A stretch of DNA of 64,000 bases, from the NCBI RefSeq assembly GCF_041260155.1, contig NC_091931.1, forward strand, positions 32,401,041-32,465,040. The letters run 5' to 3'. Positions 11,798 through 24,000 of the stretch are shown piece after piece. The position numbers and the translations under genes are program-made. The stretch's first letter is position 1; the number at the start of each line of letters is the position of its first letter. Under the pieces are notes generated by a model. That model was not told the origin of the DNA and did not search any database. It was given only the letters and a program-made list of their open reading frames with translations. This stretch comes from Ptychodera flava (taxonomy: Eukaryota > Hemichordata > Enteropneusta > Ptychoderidae).

Positions 11798-12901
11798 TGT
11801 AGCGCGCAAACAAATTCCTTAAGACTCAAAATTATTTGTCTGCAACTACTATGCAATAGTCGTCTACAACTGATATTCCGTAATGCGTTCCCTCTTAAAT
11901 AAGACGAAGCAAATATCCGATCTAAGTTTCACGTGGTTTATTCGAATATAGGCATGTCTTCCAGACTGAGAACAACAAATTCTCTGAGTAGAATGTTGTA
12001 CTACAAACGTTGAGAACGTTTGGGAACGATTAACTGAAAACAAATCAAAACAAAAGGATACAGGAAGTGAGAACTAAGCTACGTTCACACTATGACACAG
12101 GAAGTAATACTTTCTTTGACCAGGAAGTAAATACACTCTATGACACAGGAAATTAGAAACAGGAAGTAACTAACAGGAAGTAATACTCCCTCTAAGATGA
12201 CTCAGGGGTCAAAGGTCATAATAGGTGGGGTGGTCACGTGACCCACCTCAGTAAACGCCCTCTAACGGTGACTGAACGTTTACTTTCGTTGACAAAATCT
12301 CATTTGCATAAAAGCAGCCCTGACTTAATGAACAATACGCTGCTTTGAAACAATCACTAACTCAAAGATGCATAAGAATACAATCACTAAAACTACTTCA
12401 ACTAAAAGGTCTCAAAAAGGTTGTACTATAAACGTAATCAGAGTCCAACTTGAATGTGTCCATTATAGCATTCATTGTTCACATACTTCAATAGGGTCCT
12501 TGGCCTTTTGTTAGGCACACGTGCTCTTAGAGTCTCACAATGGAATAAGGCTATTCAATGTTCCTTCAAGAATGTCTGCTTTAAAGTCACAAAAGAATCA
12601 ACTGAATTGCTTACCGATTTTGTGTAGGGTTGTATAAGACTATCACATCAACAGGTTCAAAGCTGTTTCATCAAAATGGTCTTTACAAGCAATCTTGGCG
12701 AGAACTATAGCCGTTCACTTTCAGAGACATGTCCACTCTCTGAAGGTCTAACTTAAAGTGTCTAAAAGCACGCTTGGAATGGCTGCATGTGCGCAGTGCG
12801 TAATACAAAAGATAAACATTGAAGTACGGAAGTTGATGGTGACTCATGACTTTGAATTTGAACTATGGCCAAATAAGAGGATGTTGATTTTGACCGTAAC
12901 A
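11798..12901 (-). repeat. BEL/Pao 3' LTR
   Basis: A 1104-bp direct repeat of 19243-20347, starting TGT and ending ACA. It includes repeated acaggaagta motifs (about 12060-12185) that could be enhancer-like elements. As the element is on the minus strand, this is its 3' LTR. Confidence 0.93.
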
Positions 12902-13015
12902 TTCGGTCCCCTAATTGTGTAGATGTGACTCGGAACAATTATAAATCCAATATTCTAAACTGGTCAAAATTCAATCTAACTAAACAAACATGAATAATAT
13001 ACTGTTCATATATCA

Positions 13016-14635
13016 CTAATAAAAAAGATTAAAGTTCTTAGCTGTTCTTGTGTCCTTCAGACGAATCTTCAATGCGTCGGCCTCCAGGAGCACACACAAC
13101 TTATCCACTGGACGTCGTAGAGTAGTCGCTCTGGTCTTGACTTCTGCAAACCTGACGAGTCCCTTCTTGTCTTTCATCACTTCGGTGATTCTGCCCATGG
13201 ACCAGGAGTTCCTCGGCGCTGTGTTGTCGACGATCAACACCACGTCTCCAACGTTGAGGTTTCTTCTGATCTCGAGCCACTTCTGTCTCTCTTGTAGCAA
13301 CGGGAGATATTCTTTCATCCATCTCTTCCAGAATATATCTGCCAGGTACTGCACTTGTCTCCATCGACGGCGTACGTAGTTGTCATTCTTCTGAAACAAG
13401 CCGGGTGGCAGGGCCTGTTTGGTTTCAGCATTAACAGGTGGTTGGGTGTTAATGCCTCTAGATCGTTCGGATCTTCTGACAGCCTGGTGATCGGTCGGCT
13501 GTTAATTATGGCTTCCACTTCGCAGAACAGCGTTCGGAGTGCTTCATCTGACATGCGAAGTGGTTGTTCTTTGAGCAAGGAAAAGATGATTTTCCTTATG
13601 GTTCTGATGTGACGCTCCCATACTCCTCCAAAGTGGGAACCTGCTGGGGGGTTGAATTCCCATTTGATGTCTTGTTGGTGGAGCATCTCAGCTATCTTCT
13701 CTTGGTTCCATCTCTTGATACTCTCCTCAGCTCTTTGTCGGCTGCGACGAAGTTAGTCCCGTTGTCTGATCTGATGGACCTAACTTGGCCTCTTCGTGCT
13801 ATAAATCTTCTGATAGCGTTGATGCACGAATCTGTATCTAATGAGCAGGCTACTTCTAAGTGTACCGCACGAGTCGCCATACATGTGAAGATCGCTCCAT
13901 ACCTCTTCTCAGTGACACGGCCACGTTTGACCTCCAGTGGTCCGAAGTAATCTACACCTGTGCGAGTGAATGGTGGCTCTTCGGGGGTGATGCGGTCCTT
14001 AGGTAGGTCTGACATCTTCTGCTCACAAACTTTCGCTCTATATTTTCTACAGATGACACATTTGGTTACGAGGTTGCGGATTGCTGTAGGCGCCCGTAGA
14101 ATCCAATATTTCTCTCTTAGCTTCGCCAGCATCGAGTTCCTTCCAAGATGTCCGACTTCTTTGTGGGTTTCTTGGAGTATGATTGTGACACTGGTGAGTC
14201 TTTAGGCAGCACTATCGGGTGCTTGCTGTCTGGTGACACTGAGGCACGTTCCAGGCGTCCGCCAACTCGTATTATTCCTTTATCCAAAATTGGGTCCAGC
14301 TTATATAATGGGCTGTATCTCCTGACTTGCTTCTTTCGTTGTAGGAGTGCCATTTCATCTGGAAAATGCTTTCGCTGCACATACTTCATGATTGCATCTT
14401 CTGCCCTTTGCAGATTCTCTAGTGAAACAGGTGGGATCGTTGTTTCACAACTCTTCTGGCTAGTATCTGCGTTGGTGTCTTCATCGCCTTGTTTTCTTTT
14501 GCGGCATTTATCTTGAAGGTTTTTCTTCGCTAGCAGGAACCATCCGACTATCTTCTTTAGCTTCATCATGCTGGAGTAGCGTAGTAAGATCTTCTCTACC
14601 CCAAACTCTTGCTCTACTAGTACGGTGCTGTACAC
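13016..14635 (-). pseudogene. BEL/Pao integrase and DUF5641-like tail
   Basis: The segment at 14132-14117 onward carries an H2C2-type zinc-binding motif (CVICRKYRAK). Integrase-core signatures follow: GVDYFGPLEVK, ATRAVHLEVA and IRSDNGTNFVAA (about 13700-14050). The end (13016-13399) has the [20 protein letters not shown] signature of the DUF5641 domain that closes BEL/Pao polyproteins. The region lies in several frames and is broken. It is a fossil part of the element above. Confidence 0.88.
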
Positions 14636-14775
14636 GGATGCTTCCCGCTTGACTTCTGGGTCTTTATTACATAGCGCTCTGGAGATGTCCTGTTGTGTAG
14701 GCCATTCGCTTTCTCGTTTCCACAGGAAATCTGGTCCTCGCAGCCATCTTTTGTTTTGCAGGAACTTGTCTACCG

Positions 14776-16490
14776 TTAGTCCCCTAGATGCGTCGTCTGC
14801 TGGGTTGGATTTTGTGTCGACGTACTTCCACTGTTTATATCCGAACCTTCACGTATAATGTTGATCCGGTTGGCTACGAAGGTGTGGAATCGGGAGGTTT
14901 CATTGGCGCAGTACTTGATCACCGATGTGCTGTCTGTCCAGAAGTATACCTTGTCATTCTTAATGTCGAGTTCTTCCTCCAACATTCTGTTCATTCTCAC
15001 GGCCACTGTAGCTGCTGTCAGCTCCAGGCGTGGGATGGTAATTTTCTTCAGTGGTGCAACCCTTGCTTTTCCCATAAGGAAGGCGCAGTGAATTCTTCCA
15101 TCTTCATTAATGAGTCTAATATACGATGCGACACCGTATCCATATTCACTGGCGTCAGAAAAGTGATGTATTTCACGTACCTTGACTTCGCCAAAGTCTG
15201 CTGGTTTGTAGCACCTCTGAGTTGATACGTTTTCCAGTTTTGGAAGATCTGATAGCCATCTTAGCCATTTCTTCCGATCGTCTTCTTTGATCTTGCATCC
15301 CAGCCAATACCTCTACGACACAAGTCTTGAAGTAGTATTCTCGCAGGTAGGATGAACGGAGCTGCAAGTCCAATGGGATCGTATACTGAGCTGATAATTG
15401 ATAGTATGCCTCTTCTCGTTGGAGGCCGGCTTTCAATGTTGATCTGGAATCCTATGGTGTCTGACTCGACCGACCATGAAGTACCTAGGGCACGCTCTAC
15501 TGGTAGGCAGTCGTATTCCAGCTTCAGGTCTTTGATTCCTTAGCTCTTTCTTCTTTGGTATAGTCTCCAATACTTCGCGGCTGTTGCTCACCCACTTTGT
15601 TAGACGGAAACCGCCCTTCTTGCAAGCAGCAGTCAGATCTTGCATCAACTCGATTGCCTTCTTTGCATTTTCTACCGACTTGAGGCAATCATCTACGTAG
15701 AAGTCTCTCTTTATTGTTTTGACAACTTCCTTGTTGAATAGGTGGCTGTTGTCGTCGGCCATCTTGTGTAGTGCTGTGTTCGCGCAGCTCGGGGATGATA
15801 CTGCACCGAACAGGTGAACCATCATTTATAGACTCTTGGAGGGCTTTCTATGTTTCCATCTGGCCACCAATAGAAACGTAGACAGTCACTGTCCTCTTCT
15901 CTAACCTTTACCTGGTGGAACATAGCCTCTATGTCTGCCATTAAAGCGATTGGTTCCTGTCGAAATCGTAATAACACTCCTAGTAGATTATTCGTCAGAT
16001 CCGGCCCTTGTAGTAATAGGTTGTTCAACGACACTCCTTGGAACTTTGCTGAACAGTCAAAGACAACGCGGATCTTCTCTGGTTTCTTCGGATGATATAC
16101 TCCATGGTGGGGTATATACCATACCTTTCCGTCGTCTCGATCTAACTCGTCGTTAGGGACTTGTATTGCGTATCCCTTCTCAATTATGTCTGCCATGAAC
16201 TTCTGGTAGTCGGCATGGAACTTTGGTTGTTTCTCAACTTTCTTTCAAGGCCTTTAAATCGTTGTAAGGCATAGTGCTGATTGTCCGGTAGTCGAACTCT
16301 TTCATTTTGAATGGAAGTCCCATTTTGTAGTGTCCGTCTGCTAGCTCAATGGTTTCCTTTACTTTCTGCATGAACTTCTTGTCTTCTTGGGAGTGCTCCC
16401 TTTTGTCATCTATCATGCGCTCAGGAAAATCAAGGTCAATGGAATGTCGCACTAACCTGTCTAGTTTATCCAATTCTTCCATATCCTCTA
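14776..16490 (-). pseudogene. BEL/Pao reverse transcriptase, peptidase A17 region and RNase H
   Basis: The order on the minus strand is typical for the family. The RT fingers come first (VWYIPHHGVYHPKKPEKIRV and VFDCSAKFQGVSLNN, about 16050-16150). The catalytic FYVDDCLKS follows at about 15690-15700. Next is the peptidase A17 region with RAILSRI-like and KVR-like blocks (about 15180-15430). Last is an RNase H-like FWTDSTSVIKYC block at about 14930. The region is split among several frames and is broken. It belongs to the element above. Confidence 0.88.
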
Positions 16491-19190
16491 CGGCCACAAC
16501 TTCTGTTCTGTAGCTGGGAGGATGTTGCCTTGTTCGTTCAATCTGACTACGTGCCAGGGGATCCATCCTACGCGTGTTCTGCATGCGTGAGGGGTTGAGT
16601 CCGGACCACGTATTGTTTCCAGAGGGGTAAATACTGCTGTTTCTCCGGTACCTATCATCAGTCCTATTTCGGCATCTATTCTTGGAAGCCTTATATTCTT
16701 CAAATGCGGCCATCTCATGAGATCCTCTTGACGGGGAATGTAGTCTTCAGAGACGCCTATCTCTGGTTTAGTGTATACTGTTTTCAGCTCTACCTGTGGC
16801 TCTGAACAGTCTAGGTTGTAAACTTCTATGCCAGTGACTTTGTCGCAGGTGTGGCTGCCTAAGCCATTCACTGTATTTACCGTCAGCTTTGTCTTTCTGC
16901 CTGTGGCTCCAAGTTTTCTCTGTAACGCTTCTGTGCAGAATGATATGACACTACCTGTGTCCAGAAAGGCATAAGTCTGTACCATTCTATTTGAGCCTTT
17001 CAACTTCACCTTGACAGGGATAATAGTCAGCAGGACCTTGCAGTGGTCATCATCACCACCGGTGTCATCGTCTTGACCACCGGTCCCCATAAAGGACTGT
17101 ACTTGGTCCACCTCTGCCGTGGTGCAGTGTACTGCGACACTCTCCGTCTGTACTGGTCTCTTTGAATCCTCATCTTTATCAGTTGTCGGTCGACGATCCT
17201 GATGTAGTACTGTTGGGTGTTTTCCTTGGCATTTGGAGCATTTAGCTTTCTGCTTGCATTGCCTACTCCGGTGACCAGGTTTCAGACAGCCAAAACATAC
17301 ACCTTGGTTTCTCAGAAAGTTAACAGTATCTTCTTGACTGGCTGCAATCAATTGTTCGCAACTGTCGAAAGAATGATTGTTATCTTGGCAGTGCAGGCAT
17401 GGTTTCTGTTGAGCCTTGTGTGGTTTGGAGGTCGAAGTGTTGCTCTTCTTGCTCCCTTGGTTCGTCTTCTTGTCTGTGCTTGTAACGCTAGTGGCGAAAG
17501 ATTGTTCCACTTTGTCTGTACCTTTCTTCTTTTTCACTGGATTGTCAAGGCTAGCCATTGCTTGTCTGCTGTAGTCCGGGCATGACAGTCTGCTTGCTTC
17601 GGACTTCACCAGATCGACGAGGTCTTCAAATCTTACTCTTTTCTTGGCTTTGCGTATCTTCGCTGTGCGTTTACTCCAAGAATCTTGGATAAAGTAAGGA
17701 AGCTTCTTGACGATCCGTTTCATATTTTCTGAATGTTCTAGTATTTCTAGGCCATCAACGCATCGGGTTGCTGTCTTACATCGATTCAAGAAGATGGCGA
17801 ACTTGTCTAACGAGGCAACGTTGTCTGGCTTGATTGGAGGCCAGTCCAAAACCTTCCTCAGGTAGGCGTTGGCTATCTTGTGTGGATCACCATAGCGCTC
17901 TTCCAGCTCCTCCATGGCACCTTGATATGCTTCACTTGCGTCTATACCTGCATACCCTTGAACTATTTCATGGGCTGTGCCTTCCGTGAACTGTCTCAGC
18001 AGAGTGAGTTTATCTTTATCATCTTCGGCAGTCGGTACTAGTTTGGTCTCAAACTCATCTATGAATGATCTGTACTCCATGATGTTACCGTCAAACTTCT
18101 TTATCACTGTGGACATTTTCTTTATTGCTCTGATCATGGCCCACTGTGCAGAGTCGCGTGTCGTCTTACTCATGTTACTGCCACTGCTTCTGGTGGAAAT
18201 TCTGGAAGCTGCTACACTGACTTCTTCTTCTAAATCATCCGCCTCACTGTCATTCTCCCTTTCTATTGTAGGAGTTTCCTTCTTATACACTCGTACTGGT
18301 GTTGTGGTCTTTCGTGGTTTTGTTCTGGACACAATGGATTTGTCCTCCAGTGGTTCAGTCTTAATATTGATGGCGATATCGTCCTCGAATTCGTCACCAA
18401 AAAACTTATTCAGAGATCTAGCTCTAGCATCGGCTACGGCAATCTTCGTGTCAAGTTCATGTTGCTCCTCCTTGAGTTGAAGCTCATGTCTTGCCATGGC
18501 ACGCTCCATTTCTTGTCTCTGCCGCTCCATTTCTTGCCTCTCCCGGTGTTCTTGGAGTTGAAGCTTATACTTAGCACGCTCAATTTCTTGCTTCTTCTTG
18601 AGCTTAGCTGACCTTGCCAACAGTTCAGCCTTTTCCCTTTCATCTGCTAGTTTGGTGGCTGAGAGTGCACTGTGGCTCGTATGATGGCTGACCCCACTCT
18701 GGCTGCCAACTACAGACGGCTTCGGTGTGCCGACTTGAGAGACACTATCTTCTGGTCCTACATCCTCTTGTGGATGAATTGGTGTTGGGTTCGCTTCCTG
18801 TTTGCTCACCCATGCAGTGGTGTCTTTAAAGAAGGTCCCAAAAACGTCTTCGACATCGGCCAGCCAACGAAGGCGTTCGTCTGGCACCTGATCCTTTGGG
18901 AGTAAACTTTCGTATTCATAGCACGTGTCTGCAAAGACTTGATGCAGCTCCTTCCACACTTCAAACTTCAGTTTGATTGTGAATAGGTCTGCCTTATCAG
19001 CGATGAGGTCTTGTATTTTCTTGGACTTTTGGGTTAGTGAACTCGCTGTTTTCTCTAAGAAGCCACCTTTAGTAGATAACTCATATTTAAGTCCTTTTTC
19101 GGACAGTGTTCTGTCACGGCCGCTACGCCTGGGTTCTTGCAATTCCTTTTCCGGTGACGAAGTTCTTGATTTCTTTTCTTCGTCTTCCAT
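16488..19190 (-). CDS. BEL/Pao gag and aspartic protease
   Basis: One open frame of about 900 codons starts at MEDEEKKSRT. The open frame upstream of that Met reads into the LTR and is not expected to be translated. The N-terminal part has a long charged coiled coil rich in Glu, Lys and Arg (about 18430-18640). A DUF1759-like gag core follows with KKFDGNIMEYRSFIDEFE and LRQFTEGTAHEIVQGYAG. A CCHC knuckle CFGCLKPGHRSRQC lies near 17260-17300. A retropepsin-like DUF1758 domain carries AFLDTGSVISFC near 16950-16965. It would form the element's particle and process its polyprotein. It looks whole. Confidence 0.92.
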   Translation of the reverse strand: MEDEEKKSRTSSPEKELQEPRRSGRDRTLSEKGLKYELSTKGGFLEKTASSLTQKSKKIQDLIADKADLFTIKLKFEVWKELHQVFADTCYEYESLLPKDQVPDERLRWLADVEDVFGTFFKDTTAWVSKQEANPTPIHPQEDVGPEDSVSQVGTPKPSVVGSQSGVSHHTSHSALSATKLADEREKAELLARSAKLKKKQEIERAKYKLQLQEHRERQEMERQRQEMERAMARHELQLKEEQHELDTKIAVADARARSLNKFFGDEFEDDIAINIKTEPLEDKSIVSRTKPRKTTTPVRVYKKETPTIERENDSEADDLEEEVSVAASRISTRSSGSNMSKTTRDSAQWAMIRAIKKMSTVIKKFDGNIMEYRSFIDEFETKLVPTAEDDKDKLTLLRQFTEGTAHEIVQGYAGIDASEAYQGAMEELEERYGDPHKIANAYLRKVLDWPPIKPDNVASLDKFAIFLNRCKTATRCVDGLEILEHSENMKRIVKKLPYFIQDSWSKRTAKIRKAKKRVRFEDLVDLVKSEASRLSCPDYSRQAMASLDNPVKKKKGTDKVEQSFATSVTSTDKKTNQGSKKSNTSTSKPHKAQQKPCLHCQDNNHSFDSCEQLIAASQEDTVNFLRNQGVCFGCLKPGHRSRQCKQKAKCSKCQGKHPTVLHQDRRPTTDKDEDSKRPVQTESVAVHCTTAEVDQVQSFMGTGGQDDDTGGDDDHCKVLLTIIPVKVKLKGSNRMVQTYAFLDTGSVISFCTEALQRKLGATGRKTKLTVNTVNGLGSHTCDKVTGIEVYNLDCSEPQVELKTVYTKPEIGVSEDYIPRQEDLMRWPHLKNIRLPRIDAEIGLMIGTGETAVFTPLETIRGPDSTPHACRTRVGWIPWHVVRLNEQGNILPATEQKLWP

Positions 19191-19242
19191 GGTTTGACTT
19201 AGGTGAATATCACAAGTCCGATGCAAAATCGTTAATGAGAAA

Positions 19243-20347
19243 TGTAGCGCGCAAACAAATTCCTTAAGACTCAAAATTATTTGTCTGCAACTACTATGCA
19301 ATAGTCGTCTACAACTGATATTCCGTAATGCGTTCCCTCTTAAATAAGACGAAGCAAATATCCGATCTAAGTTTCACGTGGTTTATTCGAATATAGGCAT
19401 GTCTTCCAGACTGAGAACAACAAATTCTCTGAGTAGAATGTTGTACTACAAACGTTGAGAACGTTTGGGAACGATTAACTGAAAACAAATCAAAACAAAA
19501 GGATACAGGAAGTGAGAACTAAGCTACGTTCACACTATGACACAGGAAGTAAATACTCTCTTTGACCAGGAAGTAAATACACTCTATGACACAGGAAATT
19601 AGAAACAGGAAGTAACTAACAGGAAGTAATACTCCCTCTAAGATGACTCAGGGGTCAAAGGTCATAATAGGTGGGGTGGTCACGTGACCCACCTCAGTAA
19701 ACGCCCTCTAACGGTGACTGAACGTTTACTTTCGTTGACAAGATCTCATTTGCATAAAAGCAGCCCTGACTTAATGAACAGAACGCTGCTTTGAAACAAT
19801 CACTAACTCAAAGATGCATAAGAATACAATCACTAAAATCTACTTCAACTAAAAGGTCTCAAAAGGTTGTACTATAAACGTAATCAGAGTCCAACTTGAA
19901 TGTGTCCATTATAGCATTCATTGTTCGCATACTTCAATAGGGTCCTTGGCCTTTTGTTAGGCACACGTGCTCTTAGAGTCTCACAATGGAATAAGGCTAT
20001 TCAATGTTCCTTCAAGAATGTCTGCTTTAAAGTCACAAAAGAATCAACTGAATTGCTTACCGATTTTGTGTAGGGTTGTATAAGACTATCGCATCAACAG
20101 GTTCAAAGCTGTTTCATCAAAATGGTCTTTACAAGCAATCTTGGCGAGAACTATAGCCGGTCACTTTCAGAGACATGTCCACTCTCTGAAGGTCTAACTT
20201 AAAGTGTCTAAAAGCACGCTTGGAATGGCTGCATGTGCGCAGTGCGTAATACAAAAGATAAACATTGAAGTACGGAAGTTGATGGTGACTCATGACTTTG
20301 AATTTGAACTATGGCCAAATAAGGGGATGTTGATTTTGACCGTAACA
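19243..20347 (-). repeat. BEL/Pao 5' LTR
   Basis: A 1105-bp direct repeat of 11798-12901, nearly identical apart from about ten single-base differences and small indels seen by eye. For a minus-strand element this is the promoter-bearing 5' LTR. The near identity gives the insertion a recent age. Confidence 0.93.
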
Positions 20348-20390
20348 CATACGACCTTTGAGAACAGTTCCGACGACTGTATCCCTATAA

Positions 20391-21007
20391 TTTTGATTCG
20401 ACGTTTCACATTGCAAAGAAATAAACAGAAATGAATTATAAAAGGTCTATTTTAATTTGAATAAAACATCATTTGCGAAGCTTTGAAGAACTGATATGTA
20501 TTGGACAGTCAAGTTTCCAGAATAAATGTATACTGTAAATTTATTTTTTCCCGGCCTATTTCATTTGTTTACAAATCAACATGTTAAAAATCACCGTCCT
20601 TTCCAATCAGATGCTAAGACAGCATGTCATTTTGTCTCATTCAGTGATAACAACATGTTCTGAAGTGCTAAAGAACAGTGTTCTATCATGTTTGACACTG
20701 GAACCTGCAGTTACGGCTCAAACTGTATGACTGATAAGTGCGGAGATAAACCCTGTATGTCCGCCGTTAGTTGTGGAGATGGCGACAGAAAAGTTTCTCC
20801 AATACTATGAAGAACGTAACCTCGATTGAGAAATTTGGACGAAGATTGTTGATGAGATGAGCTGTAAAGTATAATATCGTTTCTCGTGTTTGTTCTGCAT
20901 GTGTAAGCCTTCATAGAGTATTTTATCACATGACACATGCTGCAATGTCAATGACACAAACTCTACCAGATGATAGCGAAGATTTGGATGACTGTGGATG
21001 GTACACG
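20391..21007. repeat. 3' flank of gene B, paralogous to the 3' flank of gene A
   Basis: This sequence shares ordered blocks with 1920-2600. A minus-strand aataaa lies at about 20539-20544, roughly 470 bp past the stop of gene B, and could be its polyadenylation signal. I see no independent gene here. Confidence 0.5.
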
Positions 21008-24000
21008 TCAATCCTTAGAAACTTCACCACTCTCCACAGTCACTGTTCGCTCTGTAGATTTCCTGCGATACACCAGTGACACAGCTACGAAGATCAGAGC
21101 CGAAGCTAAAGAACAGGCAAATGTCAGATAGAACGGTGTCCGCGTGTCTTCGGTGCTTTCGTACAGTTTACCTGCAGGAGAAACGAATCAGTAATGAGGC
21201 ATAGGGGCTAATAAAGAAACTTCCAACAGCTGTGATCAAACCATCATATTTGAGTTTTAAGTAGAAAACTGTTCGATCAAATATTAATAACCCGCAGGCC
21301 TGATGTCTTACTCAATAATGATATTTTATGTACCCGGATGTTAGTACTTTCTAAGAAAAAATGATACGACATATCAGCAAACAGTTAAATGACAGCACTT
21401 TCTTTTCAAATTAAAATCAGATCATATTCCATACATGGTCCTACTGACGGCCAGTGTACAAGTTTGTTCTAGGCCTGAATGGAATGGTCAGACTTTTCGG
21501 CTGTTACATTTAGGTCAGAGAAACCAGTGATTAGGCTCATAGACAAGTGTTAGTGACTTCAAACGCCATCGTATTCCACATTGTGTACTCAATATAGCAC
21601 AGCATGTTATACCTGCAACCGGTAACAGTAGGCTTCCTAACCCCGCAGCGGTGAACTGTATCCCAATGGCACGAGGAAGATCATGCAAACCAACTATCTG
21701 TCTGGTACACACGTTTATCAGGGTAGTTGCAATTCCCTGACACAGTCCTATGACCGCACAGCATGCAGCCATAAAGGCGTAACTCTCCAGAAAGGCGAAG
21801 ACTAAACTACTGATCGACAGGGCAATCAACATCAAGGACATCAGTGTCATCGGGGATATAATCTTGTAGTCGACAAGCCAGCCGTGCCCTACGCGTCCAA
21901 CGGCTGAAGTCACGCCAAAGAATGTAACCAAAGTGGCAGCCTTCATCCGGGGTATGCCAACGGCCACTGCATGTATAACTCTCCACATCATTCCCATTTG
22001 GCAAGATGAGGTGTACAAAATCACAAATACGAGAAGACCTCCGTAAAGTGGGGTTTTGTGGACAAGGGAGCAGCCGCAAAAATGTGGTATCATTAAAAAT
22101 ACCTTTGCTACAAGTGAGTCATTCGGTTTTCTTGAAATAATCTCCTCATTATGCTCATCAGGAGTGCTACCCGGTTCATTCAAGTTTGAAGAATGCGGGA
22201 GATTTTGCAATGCACGGTCGTTTTCTGTCGTACAGTCCTCAGAATCGACATCTTCGCTTTCTCTGGGACTTTTATTTAAAGGCACATCATTCCGATCACG
22301 TGGTGCTGGTTTCATGATCGCAGCGGCGACAAGATTATTTGCAGCAATCCCAGATGTGATCAAGAAAGCACCGTGCCAGCCATACTGTTGTATGAGGGCT
22401 TCGATCAGTGGCGGGAATGCTATGGCTCCGACGCTTGCCCCAAGTCCGGAAAGACCATTCGCTAGTGCATAGCGTTTTGTGAAGTACTGTGCTACGATCG
22501 ACAGGGCCGGAATGAACATTGTAACCAAACCTATTGCTGTAGAATAAAAACAGAAGCGCGAATTTGATTATGGCGACATTTTAATGGTTGAAACCGAATT
22601 TTGTCTCACATTATCCCGGCGGTGGCAGTCCCCGGGTTGGTGGGTACCCATGCTTGTTACCCAAGTTTGAAAAGTACCCCCTATCCTAGATTATTTCTGA
22701 GAAAAACAACCCGTATTTGTGGCAAATCTTGGAGAAATTAGCTGTAAAAAACATACCCTTATTTTCGAAATATAGGAGGTTAGTATGTTGATGTAGGGAT
22801 GGACCCTAAGTGATGGGCATGTACGGTATGTATACGTCATATGTACATACAAACGTACGGTACTGTTTTTCATTTTCTTTGTGAGTGAGACTAGACCAGA
22901 TTTAGTGTCCTAGGAAGATTATGAAAGGACTACCCCTAATCTCGGAGGTTACTCTGAAAAAGTACCCCTTTTTCTCGATTTCACGGACCTAGAATCTCCG
23001 AGATGACTGAAGAAAAACACCCCCTTTTCCGTGAATTTGGTAACGCGCATAGGTACCCACCAACCCGGGGACTGCCACCACCGGGCACATTATATGGTAC
23101 TTCCCAAGCAGCCAGACATTTTGAAAGACACATTTGCAACACAGATTTGCAGTGTCATCTGCTTCTACTATAGCAATCCCTGAAAATCATCAATTTTCTC
23201 CACTCTCTAATCCTAGTAATATCACCCCAACATGTGTGATTACCGATAACACAGTCATGAAAACACCGGGTCCCGGGTCCTTTTCTGCCGACGATAGAGC
23301 AGAGTTTGGCATGATGAACGTGCCTCGGGGACAGATATTCTGACTCTCAAACTTTTACAATTCTCTTCTGATCTACCACCTGTGGGGGTTTATTTTAAAG
23401 CTCTCTATGTAAGAAAACTTTTCACCGGCTTAGTTTTTCGAAAATTTTATTTTTCGCCATAGAGTTAACACAGGGATGGCGGCCATTTTGAATTGTTTCA
23501 AATATCGGAAAATCTTGAGTAATTTGTTTCTGTAGTTCCAAAATTTTCTTGATTTTTGAAATAATATGATTGAACTATTCTTTGAGGAAAGTTTGAGCAA
23601 AAGTTAAAGTCTTTCACTTTCGAGGCGCATACTACCTTATGTCAAATCTATGAAAGGTCGATGAAATGTCATTAAGGTCATGTCTTTAGAGTCTTAGATA
23701 TCTGTCGCATTGTTGCATTCAAAAGCCTTTCTTAGGAAACTCTAGTAAGTGATGCAGCGGAAATATCATGATGTCTTTACTGAAAAGTTTTGTCAAGTAT
23801 TTTACCTTGTAAAATCCCAAAGGTAACCATAAGGTGTGCCAAGCTCTGGGCAAAAGACGACACTAACATGGCAAGTGTCGCTATTATAGCACCGACAATG
23901 GCAGTCTTACGTGCCCCGCATTTCGAGACCAGATATCCAACAGCTGGCGCTGAGTGACAAATTAAAATATATAAGAAAACTTTAATAAGATATTTTTTAC

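Larger units (their letters stand above)
11798..20347 (-). mobile_element. BEL/Pao LTR retrotransposon, LTR to LTR
   Basis: The 8.55 kb element has two direct LTRs of about 1.1 kb that begin tgtagcgcgc and end ccgtaaca. It is flanked by the 5-bp direct repeat catac (11793-11797 and 20348-20352). Its coding strand is minus. Parts in order are LTR, gag and aspartic protease (19190-16488), reverse transcriptase with the Pao-type peptidase A17 region and RNase H (about 16490-14776), zinc-binding integrase with a DUF5641-type tail (14635-13016), and LTR. A purine-rich aggggaccgaa abuts the 3' LTR as a polypurine tract. The primer-binding site is not obvious. The LTRs differ at about ten places in 1.1 kb by eye, so the insertion is young. 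Gag-protease looks whole and pol is broken at about eight places. Confidence 0.95.
11603..20386. mobile_element. TTAA-type inverted-repeat element split by the BEL insertion
   Basis: The left arm (agggaatccgtcgtcggaac, 11603 onward, preceded by ttaa) and the right arm ending at 20386 (reverse complement agggatacagtcgtcggaac, preceded on that strand by ttat) form a terminal inverted repeat. The BEL element and one 5-bp duplication lie between them. Without those, the host element would be roughly 230 bp. It is therefore older than the BEL insertion. The agggN ends with TTAA targets suit Kolobok- or piggyBac-like non-autonomous elements. Confidence 0.6.

Noticed and set aside
13050-18905. Many plus-strand frames of 70-170 codons within the BEL element
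   Set aside because: They are antisense shadows of gag and pol, with no domain of their own.
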